DNA of 18,561 bases from Firmicutes bacterium CAG:631 (GCA_000433015.1 HF998013.1:124358-142918), one strand, 5' to 3'; positions 7,326 to 14,537 are shown, counted from the first letter of the stretch. Numbers and translations: made by a program. The notes: generated by a model from the letters alone, not told the origin.

Positions 7326-7339
7326 TAAGAGAGTGCTAA
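7313..7339. promoter_or_regulatory. CIRCE operator 2, overlapping the clpB -35 box
   Basis: TTAGCAATG, nine bases, GAGTGCTAA has one perfect half-site and one half-site matching 7 of 9. It covers the -35 hexamer of the clpB promoter, 20 bp from the first CIRCE. Confidence 0.8.
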
Positions 7340-7358
7340 AAAGTATAAATTTTTTTTA

Positions 7359-7387
7359 TTTACAAATGAAATGGAAACGTGTATAAT
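7359..7387 (+). promoter_or_regulatory. tRNA-His promoter
   Basis: TTTACA at 7359-7364, a 17-bp spacer and TATAAT at 7382-7387 lie 16 nt before the mature tRNA end, divergent from clpB. Confidence 0.8.
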
Positions 7388-7403
7388 AAAAGACGCGCTA
7401 GAT

Positions 7404-7480
7404 GGCGGATGTGGTGAAGTGGCTAACACATCTGGCTGTGAACCAGACACTCGTGGGTTCGATCCCCATCATCCGCCCCA
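7404..7480 (+). tRNA. tRNA-His(GUG)
   Basis: The acceptor GCGGATG pairs with CATCCGC, with an encoded G(-1) opposite discriminator C73, the hallmark of tRNA-His. The anticodon stem TCTGG/CCAGA encloses CTGTGAA, anticodon GUG. CCA is encoded. A tyrosine integrase remnant ends 69 nt downstream and points at the tRNA 3' end, so this tRNA is the likely former attachment site of an integrated element. Confidence 0.97.
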
Positions 7481-7490
7481 TTGAAAATTA

Positions 7491-7514
7491 AAGCCCTAGA
7501 TTTAGGGCTTTTTT
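7491..7514 (+). terminator. Terminator after tRNA-His
   Basis: AAGCCCTA (7491-7498) pairs perfectly with TAGGGCTT (7503-7510), with a 4-nt loop and T residues after the stem. Confidence 0.82.
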
Positions 7515-7548
7515 ATATTGTAAATATCGATTTGGGCTTATTTTGGGC

Positions 7549-7824
7549 TTAAAAATTATAAATTATATAGTTTTTTTGCGTTTTTTTTTGTACTTCTGTT
7601 AATATGTGATGGTATACTTCTAGCGTTATTGGAATAGATTGATGACCCATTTGTTCACTCACAAATTTTATATCAAAACCTTTACTTAACATTGTAGAAC
7701 CATAGGTGTGACGTAAATCATGATTTACAAAATAAGGAATACCAGCTTGTTTAATATGTTTGATACGTTGATGATCTATTGTATTTTTGCCAACGGGAGA
7801 TAAAAAACCAAAAACATATCTACG
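7549..7824 (-). pseudogene. 5'-truncated tyrosine recombinase (integrase) remnant
   Basis: Reading 7824 to 7549 on the minus strand gives 91 sense codons and a TAA, the C-terminal catalytic part of a phage/ICE-type tyrosine recombinase. Visible are HDLRHTYGSTMLSKG (catalytic H-x-x-R region), then VSEQMGHQSIPITLEVYHH with the GH box and the nucleophile tyrosine at residue 71. The frame is closed by a TAA just upstream (7827-7825) and has no start codon. The SAM-like core-binding domain and the first catalytic Arg are missing. It ends 69 nt from tRNA-His and runs toward it, the usual layout at the attL end of tRNA-integrated elements. It is therefore the scar of a lost element, with the deletion ending near the tRNA-Pro promoter. 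Confidence 0.85.
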
Positions 7825-7905
7825 TTAATCAAAAAAAAACATAAGATATTTTTTAAATTTTTTGTTTATAATTTGTTATAAAATGTTTTTCTTATGTAAA
7901 AAATG

Positions 7906-7914
7906 TGATATAAT
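7906..7914 (+). promoter_or_regulatory. tRNA-Pro promoter (extended -10)
   Basis: TGATATAAT is a perfect extended -10 located 9 nt before the mature tRNA end. No good -35 hexamer is visible at 17 bp upstream, only a T-rich stretch. Confidence 0.6.
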
Positions 7915-7923
7915 TTTGTTAAT

Positions 7924-8000
<77 letters not shown>

Positions 8001-8046
8001 TTTTATAACTAACATTTTGATATTATCAAATGTATCAAAATGAACT

Positions 8047-8072
8047 AAAAAGTGCTTAATCAAGCACTTTTT
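8047..8072 (+). terminator. Terminator after tRNA-Pro
   Basis: A perfect 11-bp stem AAAAAGTGCTT/AAGCACTTTTT with a 4-nt loop. The U-tract is formed by the end of the stem. Confidence 0.78.
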
Positions 8073-8135
8073 GAATTTAAGACTACTCTATAAATTAGAA
8101 CTATAAAGAAATGGTGCTGACATCAAATTATTGTC

Positions 8136-8164
8136 TTGACAATATAAAAATTCTAATTTAAAAT
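8136..8164 (+). promoter_or_regulatory. Promoter of the BspA-like lipoprotein gene
   Basis: TTGACA at 8136-8141, a 17-bp spacer and TAAAAT at 8159-8164 lie 36 nt upstream of the ATG. Confidence 0.8.
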
Positions 8165-8200
8165 ATAGCGGATTAATTTTAAAGTAAAGGATTGTTATTT

Positions 8201-10444
8201 ATGAAAAAATATATCACTATTTTTTTTAATTACGTATTATTCATTGTTTTATCTATAAGTATTTTGACCTCTTGCCAAACTAAAAAAAAGAGTGAACAAG
8301 AATATACGATTTCATTTTATGATGATATAACTCTCATTAATCAAATAAAAACAGCTGGTTATGAAGAAATAAAACTACCTCAAGCCCCATTTAAAGAGGG
8401 GTTAGAATTTGATGGATGGTATTTGGATAAGAATATATGGGAAAACAAATTAACTAATGATAGTTTTATTTCAAAAGCATTAGAAGAAGACATTAATGCC
8501 TATGCTTATTATAAAGAAGTTGCTGAACCTACGCCAATAAAATATACGATTTCTTTTTATGTTGATGATAAAATATTTGATACTATCGAAACAGCAGGGA
8601 ATGAAACTTTAGTTTTGCCAATTGCGCCACAAAAAGATAATTATTCATTTTTAGGTTGGTATTTCGATAATAATAGTTGGACAAATAAACTTTATGAAGA
8701 TACTTATCAAAATATATCATTAACAGAAAATGTAAATGTTTATGCTTATTATAAATCTATAATAAATCCCCCTATGAAATTTTTAGTTACATTTAATTCA
8801 AATCAAGGAACTCCAGTAGCCTCAATGATGACTGCTTTAATTGAAAGTGAACCAACCACAGTGCGAAAAGGATATCGTTTTATGGGATGGTATAAAGAAA
8901 GTAATTTTATGAATAAAGTTACATTTCCTTATGAAGTTACTCAAAATCAAACTTTATATGCAAAGTGGGAGCAAGATATAAAAGATGATATTGTATTTAC
9001 TGTAGATGAAAATGGCGTATTAACTAGTGTTAGTGGTTTAGAAGGAAGTGATATTCGTGTTGAAATTCCTTCATCTATAAATGGTATAAAAATTATAGAG
9101 ATTGGCAAAGAATTATTCCTTAATAATAAAAACATTAGTACTCTTATTATTCCTAATTCAGTCAAATATCTAGGATATAAAATGTGTTATGGTTGTACGA
9201 ATTTGAAAGAAGTCCAACTTCCTAATGGAATAACAGTTATTCCAGATTATGCCTTTGAAAATTGTACTTCTTTATCGACGATTAATTTTCCTGATACTTT
9301 AGTCCAAATTCGAGCTTGTGCTTTTAGTGGCACGGCCTTGGAAAGTTTTATCGCTCCTCGTTCTCTTTTAAGTATTTGGGACTATGCTTTTAAAGATTGT
9401 GATGTTTTAAAAAATGTTGAATTAACAAATGTGAATAGTTTAGGAAACAGTATCTTTGAAAATTGCAAGATGTTAGAATCAATCCAATTGCCTGATACTT
9501 TACAAGAAATTGGAGATTATGCTTTTAGTGGGTGTGTTTCCCTTAATAAAATAGAAATGCCAAATAATCCAATTTCCATTTCAAAATCATTGTTTTATGA
9601 AACAGCATATTATAATGATTCATCAAATTGGGAAAATGGAATATTATATGTTGATGGTTATCTTGTAGTAGGAAACAATGATTTATCTAATTATACTGAA
9701 TGCACCATAAAAGAAGGAACGATTGTGATAGCAAACAATGCGTTTCAAAATGTTGGAAAAAGTCTAAAGAAGCTCGTCTTACCAAATGGTTTATATAAAA
9801 TTGGGAAATCGGCTTTTTCAGGACTTACATCTTTAGTTGAAATTAATATCCCCGATACAGTTCAATCCATTGGCTATGCTGCATTTGAAAATACGGGTTT
9901 TTATAATGATAAGACCTATTGGAAAGAAAATGGATTATATGTTGATAAATGGTTAGTATCTGTTGAAAATGTTGCTATTTCTTCTTTTATAGTTCAAGAA
10001 GGAACGATTGGTGTTGCTGATGGAAAGGACACCTCCCTTTTTCCAAGAAAAGCTCAAACAGTTGAAAATTTAACATTACCATCCTCTTTAAAATATATTG
10101 GCACTCGAAGTTTTGCACGATTAAAAATATCTGAATTAAAATTGCCAAAAGGACTTGAAGTATTAAAAGAAGGGGCTTTTGCAAGTTGTTTTAATTTGGT
10201 TCATATGAATTTAGAGGAATGTAGTAATTTGAAAATCATTGGTCAAGAGGCTTTTATTGAAGCACAATTAATTGAAGTTACCATTCCAGAAAGTGTTGAA
10301 ATTATGGGAGAATTGGTTTTTAATCATAACACTGTTGACTTGTTAATTCATTGTAAGGTATCAAAAAAACCAGAGGGATGGGATGAGAATTGGTCTTATA
10401 CCTATCGTGAAGGTGTGAAGATTACTGTTGAATGGAATATTTAA
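8201..10444 (+). CDS. BspA-like leucine-rich repeat surface lipoprotein with Flg_new-type repeats
   Basis: The 747-residue product has a signal sequence ending in lipobox LTSC, so Cys25 should be lipidated and the protein anchored outside the membrane. Three Listeria-Bacteroides (Flg_new/InlB B-type) repeats follow at about 35-104, 115-184 and 194-256. Each starts YTISF or VTF, has FDGWY, FLGWY or FMGWY, and ends YAYYK or YAKWE. From about 268 to 720 runs a series of LRR_5 (BspA-like) repeats with the pattern I-P-x-x-L-x-x-I-G-x-x-A-F-x-x-C. Such proteins usually act in adhesion or binding of host or polysaccharide surfaces; the ligand here is unknown. ATG 8201 is preferred over an in-frame TTG at 8192, because AAAGG lies 10 bases before it. 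It sits alone between two tRNA genes, consistent with accessory cargo. Confidence 0.88.
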   Translation: MKKYITIFFNYVLFIVLSISILTSCQTKKKSEQEYTISFYDDITLINQIKTAGYEEIKLPQAPFKEGLEFDGWYLDKNIWENKLTNDSFISKALEEDINAYAYYKEVAEPTPIKYTISFYVDDKIFDTIETAGNETLVLPIAPQKDNYSFLGWYFDNNSWTNKLYEDTYQNISLTENVNVYAYYKSIINPPMKFLVTFNSNQGTPVASMMTALIESEPTTVRKGYRFMGWYKESNFMNKVTFPYEVTQNQTLYAKWEQDIKDDIVFTVDENGVLTSVSGLEGSDIRVEIPSSINGIKIIEIGKELFLNNKNISTLIIPNSVKYLGYKMCYGCTNLKEVQLPNGITVIPDYAFENCTSLSTINFPDTLVQIRACAFSGTALESFIAPRSLLSIWDYAFKDCDVLKNVELTNVNSLGNSIFENCKMLESIQLPDTLQEIGDYAFSGCVSLNKIEMPNNPISISKSLFYETAYYNDSSNWENGILYVDGYLVVGNNDLSNYTECTIKEGTIVIANNAFQNVGKSLKKLVLPNGLYKIGKSAFSGLTSLVEINIPDTVQSIGYAAFENTGFYNDKTYWKENGLYVDKWLVSVENVAISSFIVQEGTIGVADGKDTSLFPRKAQTVENLTLPSSLKYIGTRSFARLKISELKLPKGLEVLKEGAFASCFNLVHMNLEECSNLKIIGQEAFIEAQLIEVTIPESVEIMGELVFNHNTVDLLIHCKVSKKPEGWDENWSYTYREGVKITVEWNI

Positions 10445-10566
10445 AATTATTGACTTTCCTTTCCACTTTATCAAACCTTGAAGTCAGAAATCTTTTATTA
10501 TAAAAAAAATTATTAAAAATTTAAAATTTTAATAGATTATCAAAGAGTGACATATGCAATTTTAAA

Positions 10567-10625
10567 TGTACTTAACCCCAAAAGTTGGACTAGAGAAATC
10601 TAGAAAGACTTAGGGGTTTTCATTA
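10567..10625 (+). terminator. Hairpin after the lipoprotein gene; terminator or IS-end relic
   Basis: Nested stems AACCCC/GGGGTT, AAGT/ACTT and CTAGA/TCTAG (GAAA loop) form one long imperfect hairpin followed by TTTTCATT. It can terminate the lipoprotein transcript about 120 nt after its stop. The left arm with its flank (TGTACTTAACCCCAAAAG, then TTGGAC) also resembles the terminal sequence of IS3/IS150-type elements as I remember them. No transposase follows, so at most an end fragment remains. Confidence 0.5.
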
Positions 10626-10651
10626 TAAAGTTGACAAAAAATAAGATAGAA

Positions 10652-10894
10652 ATGTGTAATCATGCAAGGTGGTTTAAAGTTAAGCAAAGTAAGCAATTGC
10701 TACAATACGATTTTTTGAAATAGGAATTCATAAATAATTCAAATATCAAAAGTGATAAATTTAACTTTAGACTTAATAGATCAAATAAAAGAAAAATTGT
10801 TGATTATAAAAAAATATTTGCAGGATTTCATACGAATAAAAAGAATTGGGTAATTATTAAGTTAGATGAAAGTATCGAATTAAAGAAAAAATAG
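10652..10894 (+). pseudogene. Decayed YjbR/MmcQ-like gene
   Basis: One frame reads from an ATG at 10652 through an in-frame TAG at 10721-10723 to a TAG at 10892-10894. After the internal stop it contains VDYKKIFAGFHTNKKNW, then VIIKLDESIELKKK. This resembles the G-Y-H-M-N-K-K-H-W signature and following strand near the C-terminus of YjbR/MmcQ (double-wing DNA-binding-like) proteins. The N-terminal half is unrecognisable and there is no ribosome binding site. The roughly 520-bp stretch between the lipoprotein gene and tRNA-Leu contains nothing else recognisable apart from the hairpin and the tRNA promoter. The assignment rests on one motif. Confidence 0.42.
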
Positions 10895-10917
10895 TTTATT
10901 AAAATCCATATTTTCAT

Positions 10918-10945
10918 TTGACATTAGAAATTAGGATAGTATACT
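10918..10945 (+). promoter_or_regulatory. tRNA-Leu promoter
   Basis: TTGACA at 10918-10923, a 16-bp spacer and TATACT at 10940-10945 lie 18 nt before the tRNA. A TATAAT at 10945-10950 is also present but would require a 21-bp spacer. Confidence 0.7.
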
Positions 10946-10963
10946 ATAATAACAACTATAAGT

Positions 10964-11048
10964 GGAGGCATGGCGAAACAGGTAGACGCGCTATCTTCAG
11001 AGGGTAGTATCTTTTGATGTGTGAGTTCAAGTCTCATTGCCTCCACCA
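10964..11048 (+). tRNA. tRNA-Leu(CAG)
   Basis: An 85-nt class II tRNA with acceptor GGAGGCA/TGCCTCC, discriminator A and encoded CCA. The anticodon stem CTATC/GGTAG encloses TTCAGAG, anticodon CAG. A long variable arm (around TATCTTTTGATG) is as expected for leucine tRNAs. Confidence 0.95.
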
Positions 11049-11051
11049 AAT

Positions 11052-11077
11052 AAAAGGACAAAAATGTCCTTTTTTTG
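11052..11077 (+). terminator. Terminator after tRNA-Leu
   Basis: AAAAGGACA (11052-11060) pairs perfectly with TGTCCTTTT (11065-11073) around an AAAA loop and continues into T residues. Confidence 0.85.
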
Positions 11078-11133
11078 TAGATGTTATTAACAAGACAGGA
11101 AAAAAAGATTATTTAATAGGTTACAAAAACAAC

Positions 11134-11155
11134 AAAAAAGCACATGTAGTGCTTT
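11134..11155 (-). terminator. Terminator of the 380-residue membrane protein gene
   Basis: On the minus strand AAAGCAC pairs with GTGCTTT around a 5-nt loop and runs into a U-tract. It lies about 33 nt after the stop codon at 11188. Confidence 0.7.
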
Positions 11156-11187
11156 ATTGTTTCAATTTATATTATCAATGTAATATA

Positions 11188-12330
11188 TTAAGCTTTTAAC
11201 GCATTTTGGCAGGCTTTAATTTTCTTTTTAATTGGATGGCACCAAAAGATAGAAATAATCCACAAGATTAATAAACAAATAGCCGATACAATTGTTAATC
11301 CACCAAAGGTTAAACCAAAATTAGTTATCATTTGAGCATCTTCTACTACTTTAGGAAGAATTGCTACTAAAATGGTAGGAACAATTACAAATAGCAAACA
11401 AGGAAGAAGACCGGTTAGTTTTACGTACCACATTGCTACTTTTTTATTTTTTGTAAAAATATGTATAAAAGATAATAAAGCGAGCATGAACCAACAAAAT
11501 GCAGAAAGTAAAATTAAAGAAGATGTTGCTGTAAGGCCCAATTGAATTCCTTGTAAAGTAGATTCATCCATGTTATCAAAATTTTTTAGCATTTCATCAA
11601 TAGGATTGTTTTCTTTTAAAGGGTTCTCTTCGCCTTCAGAAGACATTGCTGTAATAAGTGTAGTAAAAGAAAAAGTACCATCATCTACACCTTTATTGAT
11701 AATTGAACTACACATGTCTGTTAATTCATTAACTTCGTCTTCAGAAAGATTTTCGTTAAGTTCTTCTAAAGCAAAAGTTTTAAAGGCTCCAGGTAATTTT
11801 GATGTGGCTTCATCGACTTTGTTTTCAGCAAGTAAATTTGTAATTTCTTTAAAAGCTTCTGTAGAAATTTGCTCACTATTTTCAGGTAAACCATCATATA
11901 AATATCCACATACATTTAACGCTAGCATTGCAGGGAAAGCCTGTTTATAAATATTTTCCATGGAATATGTTAATGATGAAAACATGTTTTTCATAAAGCT
12001 TTTAACGCCTTCTTTGCTAGAAGTTATTGCAGATAACATATCGATAGGTGTTGCAGAAAAAACGATTTTTTCATTCACATCTTTAAAAATGAATACCATT
12101 GTTTCATCTGGCTCTCCATTATTTGAATCATTTGCCGAAGATATGACGGATGAAAAAAATGAACCATCTACTTTCATTTGAATCTTTAAAGCAGGTCCAA
12201 ATAATAAAGTTATTAATGAAATGAGAGCAATAATTAAAATTAAAATATTAGGTATACGCAATTTTTGATGTAATTTTTCTTGCTCTAATTCAAGTTCCCC
12301 GGCTGTTTTGTTAGAATAATCTATTTTCAT
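11188..12330 (-). CDS. Membrane protein of unknown function, four predicted segments with a large loop
   Basis: I do not recognise this 380-residue protein. Residues 1-25 are polar and charged. A first membrane segment lies at about 26-46. About 220 mostly polar, acidic residues follow (50-265), rich in serine, glutamate and asparagine and probably helical. Then come three hydrophobic segments at about 267-292, 303-326 and 337-363, and a short basic tail (PIKKKIKACQNALKA). Basic residues flanking the segments suggest that both ends are cytoplasmic and the large loop extracellular. The ATG is preceded by GAGGGGA at normal spacing. It is transcribed alone, convergent with tRNA-Leu, and has its own terminator. 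No catalytic motif is visible, and the promoter is not obvious in the very AT-rich 190-bp region upstream. Confidence 0.8.
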   Translation of the reverse strand: MKIDYSNKTAGELELEQEKLHQKLRIPNILILIIALISLITLLFGPALKIQMKVDGSFFSSVISSANDSNNGEPDETMVFIFKDVNEKIVFSATPIDMLSAITSSKEGVKSFMKNMFSSLTYSMENIYKQAFPAMLALNVCGYLYDGLPENSEQISTEAFKEITNLLAENKVDEATSKLPGAFKTFALEELNENLSEDEVNELTDMCSSIINKGVDDGTFSFTTLITAMSSEGEENPLKENNPIDEMLKNFDNMDESTLQGIQLGLTATSSLILLSAFCWFMLALLSFIHIFTKNKKVAMWYVKLTGLLPCLLFVIVPTILVAILPKVVEDAQMITNFGLTFGGLTIVSAICLLILWIISIFWCHPIKKKIKACQNALKA

Positions 12331-12483
12331 AATAATTTCCCCTCTTCAAAATTTCATAATTATTTAATCATATCAACCAAAAAATAGCAACGATAATTTA
12401 ATATTTTATCTTTAAAAATGACAAAAAAGTCAATATTTTTGAAATTTTAGAATATTTAATTAAGATTCTAAATTTATACATTA

Positions 12484-12492
12484 TGGTATAAA
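12484..12492 (+). promoter_or_regulatory. Extended -10 upstream of a small membrane protein gene
   Basis: TGGTATAAA is an extended -10 element about 31 nt upstream of the ATG at 12523. No clear -35 box is seen. An inverted repeat TAGAAT/ATTCTA (12448-12453 and 12465-12470) lies just upstream. Confidence 0.45.
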
Positions 12493-12522
12493 ATAAAATC
12501 GTTATAGGAAAGGAGAAATAAA

Positions 12523-12702
12523 ATGAAGAAAGCACTTATGTTATTTATATTTTTTTTCATTATAGATATCTTATTACTTGTGGTGCTGCTCAATTTTAAT
12601 GGTGGCAAGGATTTCATTGTTCTTTTTTTGCCAGCAATGTTTTTAGAAATAGCAATATATGGAAGTTTTATAATCTATGAAATATCAAATAAAGATAAAT
12701 AA
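12523..12702 (+). CDS. Small two-segment membrane protein (59 residues)
   Basis: A 59-residue reading frame begins MKKALMLFIFFFII and ends in a short charged tail (YEISNKDK). Two hydrophobic segments lie at about 5-23 and 31-53, separated by the short polar stretch NFNGGKD. The ATG has a strong ribosome binding site (AGGAAAGGAG) at good spacing and an extended -10 element upstream, so it is probably a real gene despite its size. It shares orientation with the following SdpI-like gene, about 120 bp away. No family is recognised. A small membrane accessory or regulatory peptide is possible, but nothing in the sequence proves a role. Confidence 0.65.
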   Translation: MKKALMLFIFFFIIDILLLVVLLNFNGGKDFIVLFLPAMFLEIAIYGSFIIYEISNKDK

Positions 12703-12823
12703 AAAAATTGAATAATAAAATAGATTAAAGCAGGGAAGCCAAAATTATTTAATTCTAACTAGAAAAATGATAAAACAATCAAAACATGGGTAATCAAATG
12801 GTATAATGAAAGAGGTGATTTAT

Positions 12824-13219
12824 ATGCTTGAATTTTTGTCAAATATTTTCATTTATTTTTTTGGGATTTGTGGTATTCTTATTCCTTTGATTTTTATTTT
12901 TTATATGTTGTTTTTTCGTTATAAAAAAATAGGGCCTAATTTACATTTTGGATATAGAACAAAATTTTCACTTTCATCTAAAGAAAAATGGGATTGGAGT
13001 AATAATACCTTTGCCCAATTTACATTTATCTTTGCTCCTTCTTTTTTATTTATTCATATAATTATTTTTATATTAACTGTTGTTCATGAATGGTTCTTTT
13101 TATGGGTTATTCTTTCGATGGTGTTGGCTCTTATTTGGACTTTGCCAGTTGCGATTTATATTGAAATTTATGGCAGAAAAAAATTTAAAAGTATAAATGA
13201 GAATCATTTAAATGAATGA
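12824..13219 (+). CDS. SdpI-like small membrane protein
   Basis: The 131-residue product has hydrophobic segments at about 3-31, 65-88 and 93-115. Between the first two is a conserved-looking loop with FGYRTKFSLSSKEKWDWSN. This resembles the GYRT...S....W..AN motif of the SdpI family C-terminal region. SdpI in Bacillus is an immunity and signalling protein; most homologues are uncharacterised, so function cannot be transferred. ATG 12824 is chosen because AGAGGTG lies at correct spacing before it. An upstream in-frame ATG at 12806 has no ribosome binding site. The next gene, an acetyltransferase, starts 17 bp after the stop and is probably co-transcribed. Confidence 0.68.
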   Translation: MLEFLSNIFIYFFGICGILIPLIFIFYMLFFRYKKIGPNLHFGYRTKFSLSSKEKWDWSNNTFAQFTFIFAPSFLFIHIIIFILTVVHEWFFLWVILSMVLALIWTLPVAIYIEIYGRKKFKSINENHLNE

Positions 13220-13235
13220 TTATGAGGATTTTTTT

Positions 13236-13801
13236 ATGATAAATTATAAAATTACTTATTTGCCAAAGAAAAAATGGAAAGGTTACAATCTTTCTATAGA
13301 ATATATGACTCAAAATTATTATGATGTTTCCATTCATCATACAAGTCAAAAAATTCAAATAGAAATAGAAAAAAAGCTTTCGATAAGCCTATAAAGCATA
13401 CACAAGAAGAGTATGATTTTCCTGATAATTTATACGCATCATGGTGGAAAAATGCCAAAGCTTATGGAGTATTGAAAGAAAATGAATTAATTGCAGCAAT
13501 AGAAATTTGTCCAGAAACATGGTCTAATCGTTTAATGATTACGGAACTTTGGGTAGAAAGTCATTATAGAAAGCAAGGAATTGGAACTGCTCTTATAAAC
13601 TTTGTTAAAAAGCAGGCTATAAAGAAAAATTATCGAGCTATTATTTTAGAAACGCAATCTTGTAATACGACTGCAATCGAATTTTATTTAAAACAAGAGT
13701 TTGTTTTGTTTGGTTTTGATCGTTGCTGTTATCACAATGATGATATGAATCGAAAAGAAGTTCGCTTAAATTTTGGTTGGTTTAATTCACACTTTAAATA
13801 A
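13236..13801 (+). pseudogene. GNAT acetyltransferase split by a frameshift at an A7 tract
   Basis: Translation from ATG 13236 (GAGGAT precedes it) runs about 52 codons to a TAA at 13392-13394. A second frame then continues without a gap in similarity-like sense: KPIKHTQEEYDFPDN, then YASWWKNAKAYGVL and on to 13801. Inserting one A into the seven-A tract at 13369-13375 joins the two halves as KKAFDKPIKHT. The joined protein would be about 188 residues. Its C-terminal half is a GNAT fold: motif A is ELWVESHYRKQGIGTALI (R/Q-x-x-G-x-G, acetyl-CoA binding), followed by LETQSCNTTAIEFYLKQEF and a C-terminal VRLNFGWF. The LETQ-x-x-N-x-x-A-x-x-FY pattern resembles streptothricin-type acetyltransferases; the substrate is unknown. 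It may be a pseudogene, a sequencing error, or a gene expressed through slippage on the A-tract. Confidence 0.82.
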
Positions 13802-13812
13802 AGAATAGACTT

Positions 13813-13821
13813 TGTTATACT
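13813..13821 (+). promoter_or_regulatory. Extended -10 upstream of a glycine-rich membrane protein gene
   Basis: TGTTATACT matches an extended -10 (TGnTATACT), 35 nt upstream of the ATG at 13857 and about 11 nt after the acetyltransferase stop. No clear -35 box is seen. Confidence 0.45.
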
Positions 13822-13856
13822 AAAATAAAGAATGAAATTTAAAGAAAGGAAAAATT

Positions 13857-14354
13857 ATGAAAATTATAGTTACAAACGAAAAATATGGAGAATTTGTTTA
13901 CGAAGAAAGTTTTTGGACGGGTAAAAAAGAACTTTTCCTTAATGGGGAAAAATTAGAAAAAAGTTCTAAAAATGTGTTTTTAATAAATAATGGCGAGGTA
14001 GTTTATTTAAAAGGAAATTATTTAACAGGAGTTAAATTGACAATTAATAGTGAAACATTTCCATTGATGTCCGCTTTAAAATGGTATGATATTTTGCTTT
14101 CTTTACTGCCTTTTCTTTTAATTCTAATTTGGGGGAATTCACATAGTTTGAATGATATTGTTCTCATTGTTGGTGGCGCTGGCGCTATTGGTGGCGGTAT
14201 TGGTGGCGGTATTGGTGGCATGTTTGGTGGTTTAGGTATAGGAATTAATTTATTTTTATCTAGAAGCATCAAAAACATTTGGTTAAAAATTGCGGTTGCA
14301 ATTCTTGTTACAGGAATAACGTTTTTAATTTGTTATTTGATTGCTTTAATATAA
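13857..14354 (+). CDS. Membrane protein with soluble N-terminal domain and glycine-zipper segment
   Basis: The 165-residue protein is not assigned to a family. Residues 1-72 look like a small beta-rich soluble domain (GKKELFLNGEKL, GEVVYLKGNYLTGVKL). Hydrophobic segments follow at about 76-93, 100-133 and 141-164. The middle one contains GGAGAIGGGIGGGIGGMFGG, a glycine-zipper run suited to tight helix packing or oligomerisation in the membrane. This run is encoded by a 12-bp tandem repeat (14187-14219). The ATG is preceded by AAAGAAAGGA. It is probably a single-gene unit after the acetyltransferase. No convincing plus-strand terminator with a U-tract follows. Confidence 0.75.
   Translation: MKIIVTNEKYGEFVYEESFWTGKKELFLNGEKLEKSSKNVFLINNGEVVYLKGNYLTGVKLTINSETFPLMSALKWYDILLSLLPFLLILIWGNSHSLNDIVLIVGGAGAIGGGIGGGIGGMFGGLGIGINLFLSRSIKNIWLKIAVAILVTGITFLICYLIALI
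14187..14219 (+). repeat. In-frame 12-bp tandem repeat encoding Ile-Gly-Gly-Gly
   Basis: ATTGGTGGCGGT occurs twice perfectly and a third time for 9 of 12 bases. The repeat keeps the reading frame, so copy changes would lengthen or shorten the glycine zipper without frameshift. Confidence 0.85.
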
Positions 14355-14461
14355 TAAGGATATAAAAGAGTCCGATAAATACGTAGCTTTTTAAAAGATT
14401 TCAATGTTGATAGAATAATTTATTTGTATATAAAATCATAAGTTTTGCAAAGCAAAAAGAA

Positions 14462-14490
14462 AAAGGCTAACGAGAAATTCGTTAGCCTTT
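14462..14490 (-). terminator. Terminator of the ABC-chimera ORF
   Basis: A perfect 12-bp stem AAAGGCTAACGA/TCGTTAGCCTTT with a 5-nt loop. On the minus strand it is followed by a T-rich stretch (TTCTTTTTGC), so it mainly serves the minus-strand ORF ending at 14538. Confidence 0.78.
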
Positions 14491-14537
14491 AAATCATTTA
14501 AAGAATCCTAATAGAAATTGCGATAATGTTGACTTTT

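Noticed and set aside
7839..7897. Inverted repeat ACATAAGA/TCTTATGT near tRNA-Pro
   Set aside because: The arms are short and AT-rich with a long loop, in a region where chance palindromes are common. No link to the integrase scar could be shown.
8192..8200. TTG start for the lipoprotein gene
   Set aside because: It is too close to the AAAGG Shine-Dalgarno sequence. ATG 8201 gives a standard lipoprotein signal peptide (MKK...).
11014..11199. Plus-strand 61-codon frame starting inside tRNA-Leu
   Set aside because: It begins within the tRNA, crosses two terminators, and has no ribosome binding site.
12448..12470. TAGAAT/ATTCTA palindrome as an operator
   Set aside because: It has only 6 bp per arm, all but one A-T, in an extremely AT-rich intergenic stretch. 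Mentioned only as context.
12806..12823. Upstream ATG for the SdpI-like gene
   Set aside because: It overlaps TATAAT and has no ribosome binding site. The later ATG has AGAGGTG.
14018..14278. Minus-strand proline-rich frame with repeated PPIPPP
   Set aside because: It is the antisense of the glycine-zipper repeat in the membrane protein gene, with no ribosome binding site or promoter.
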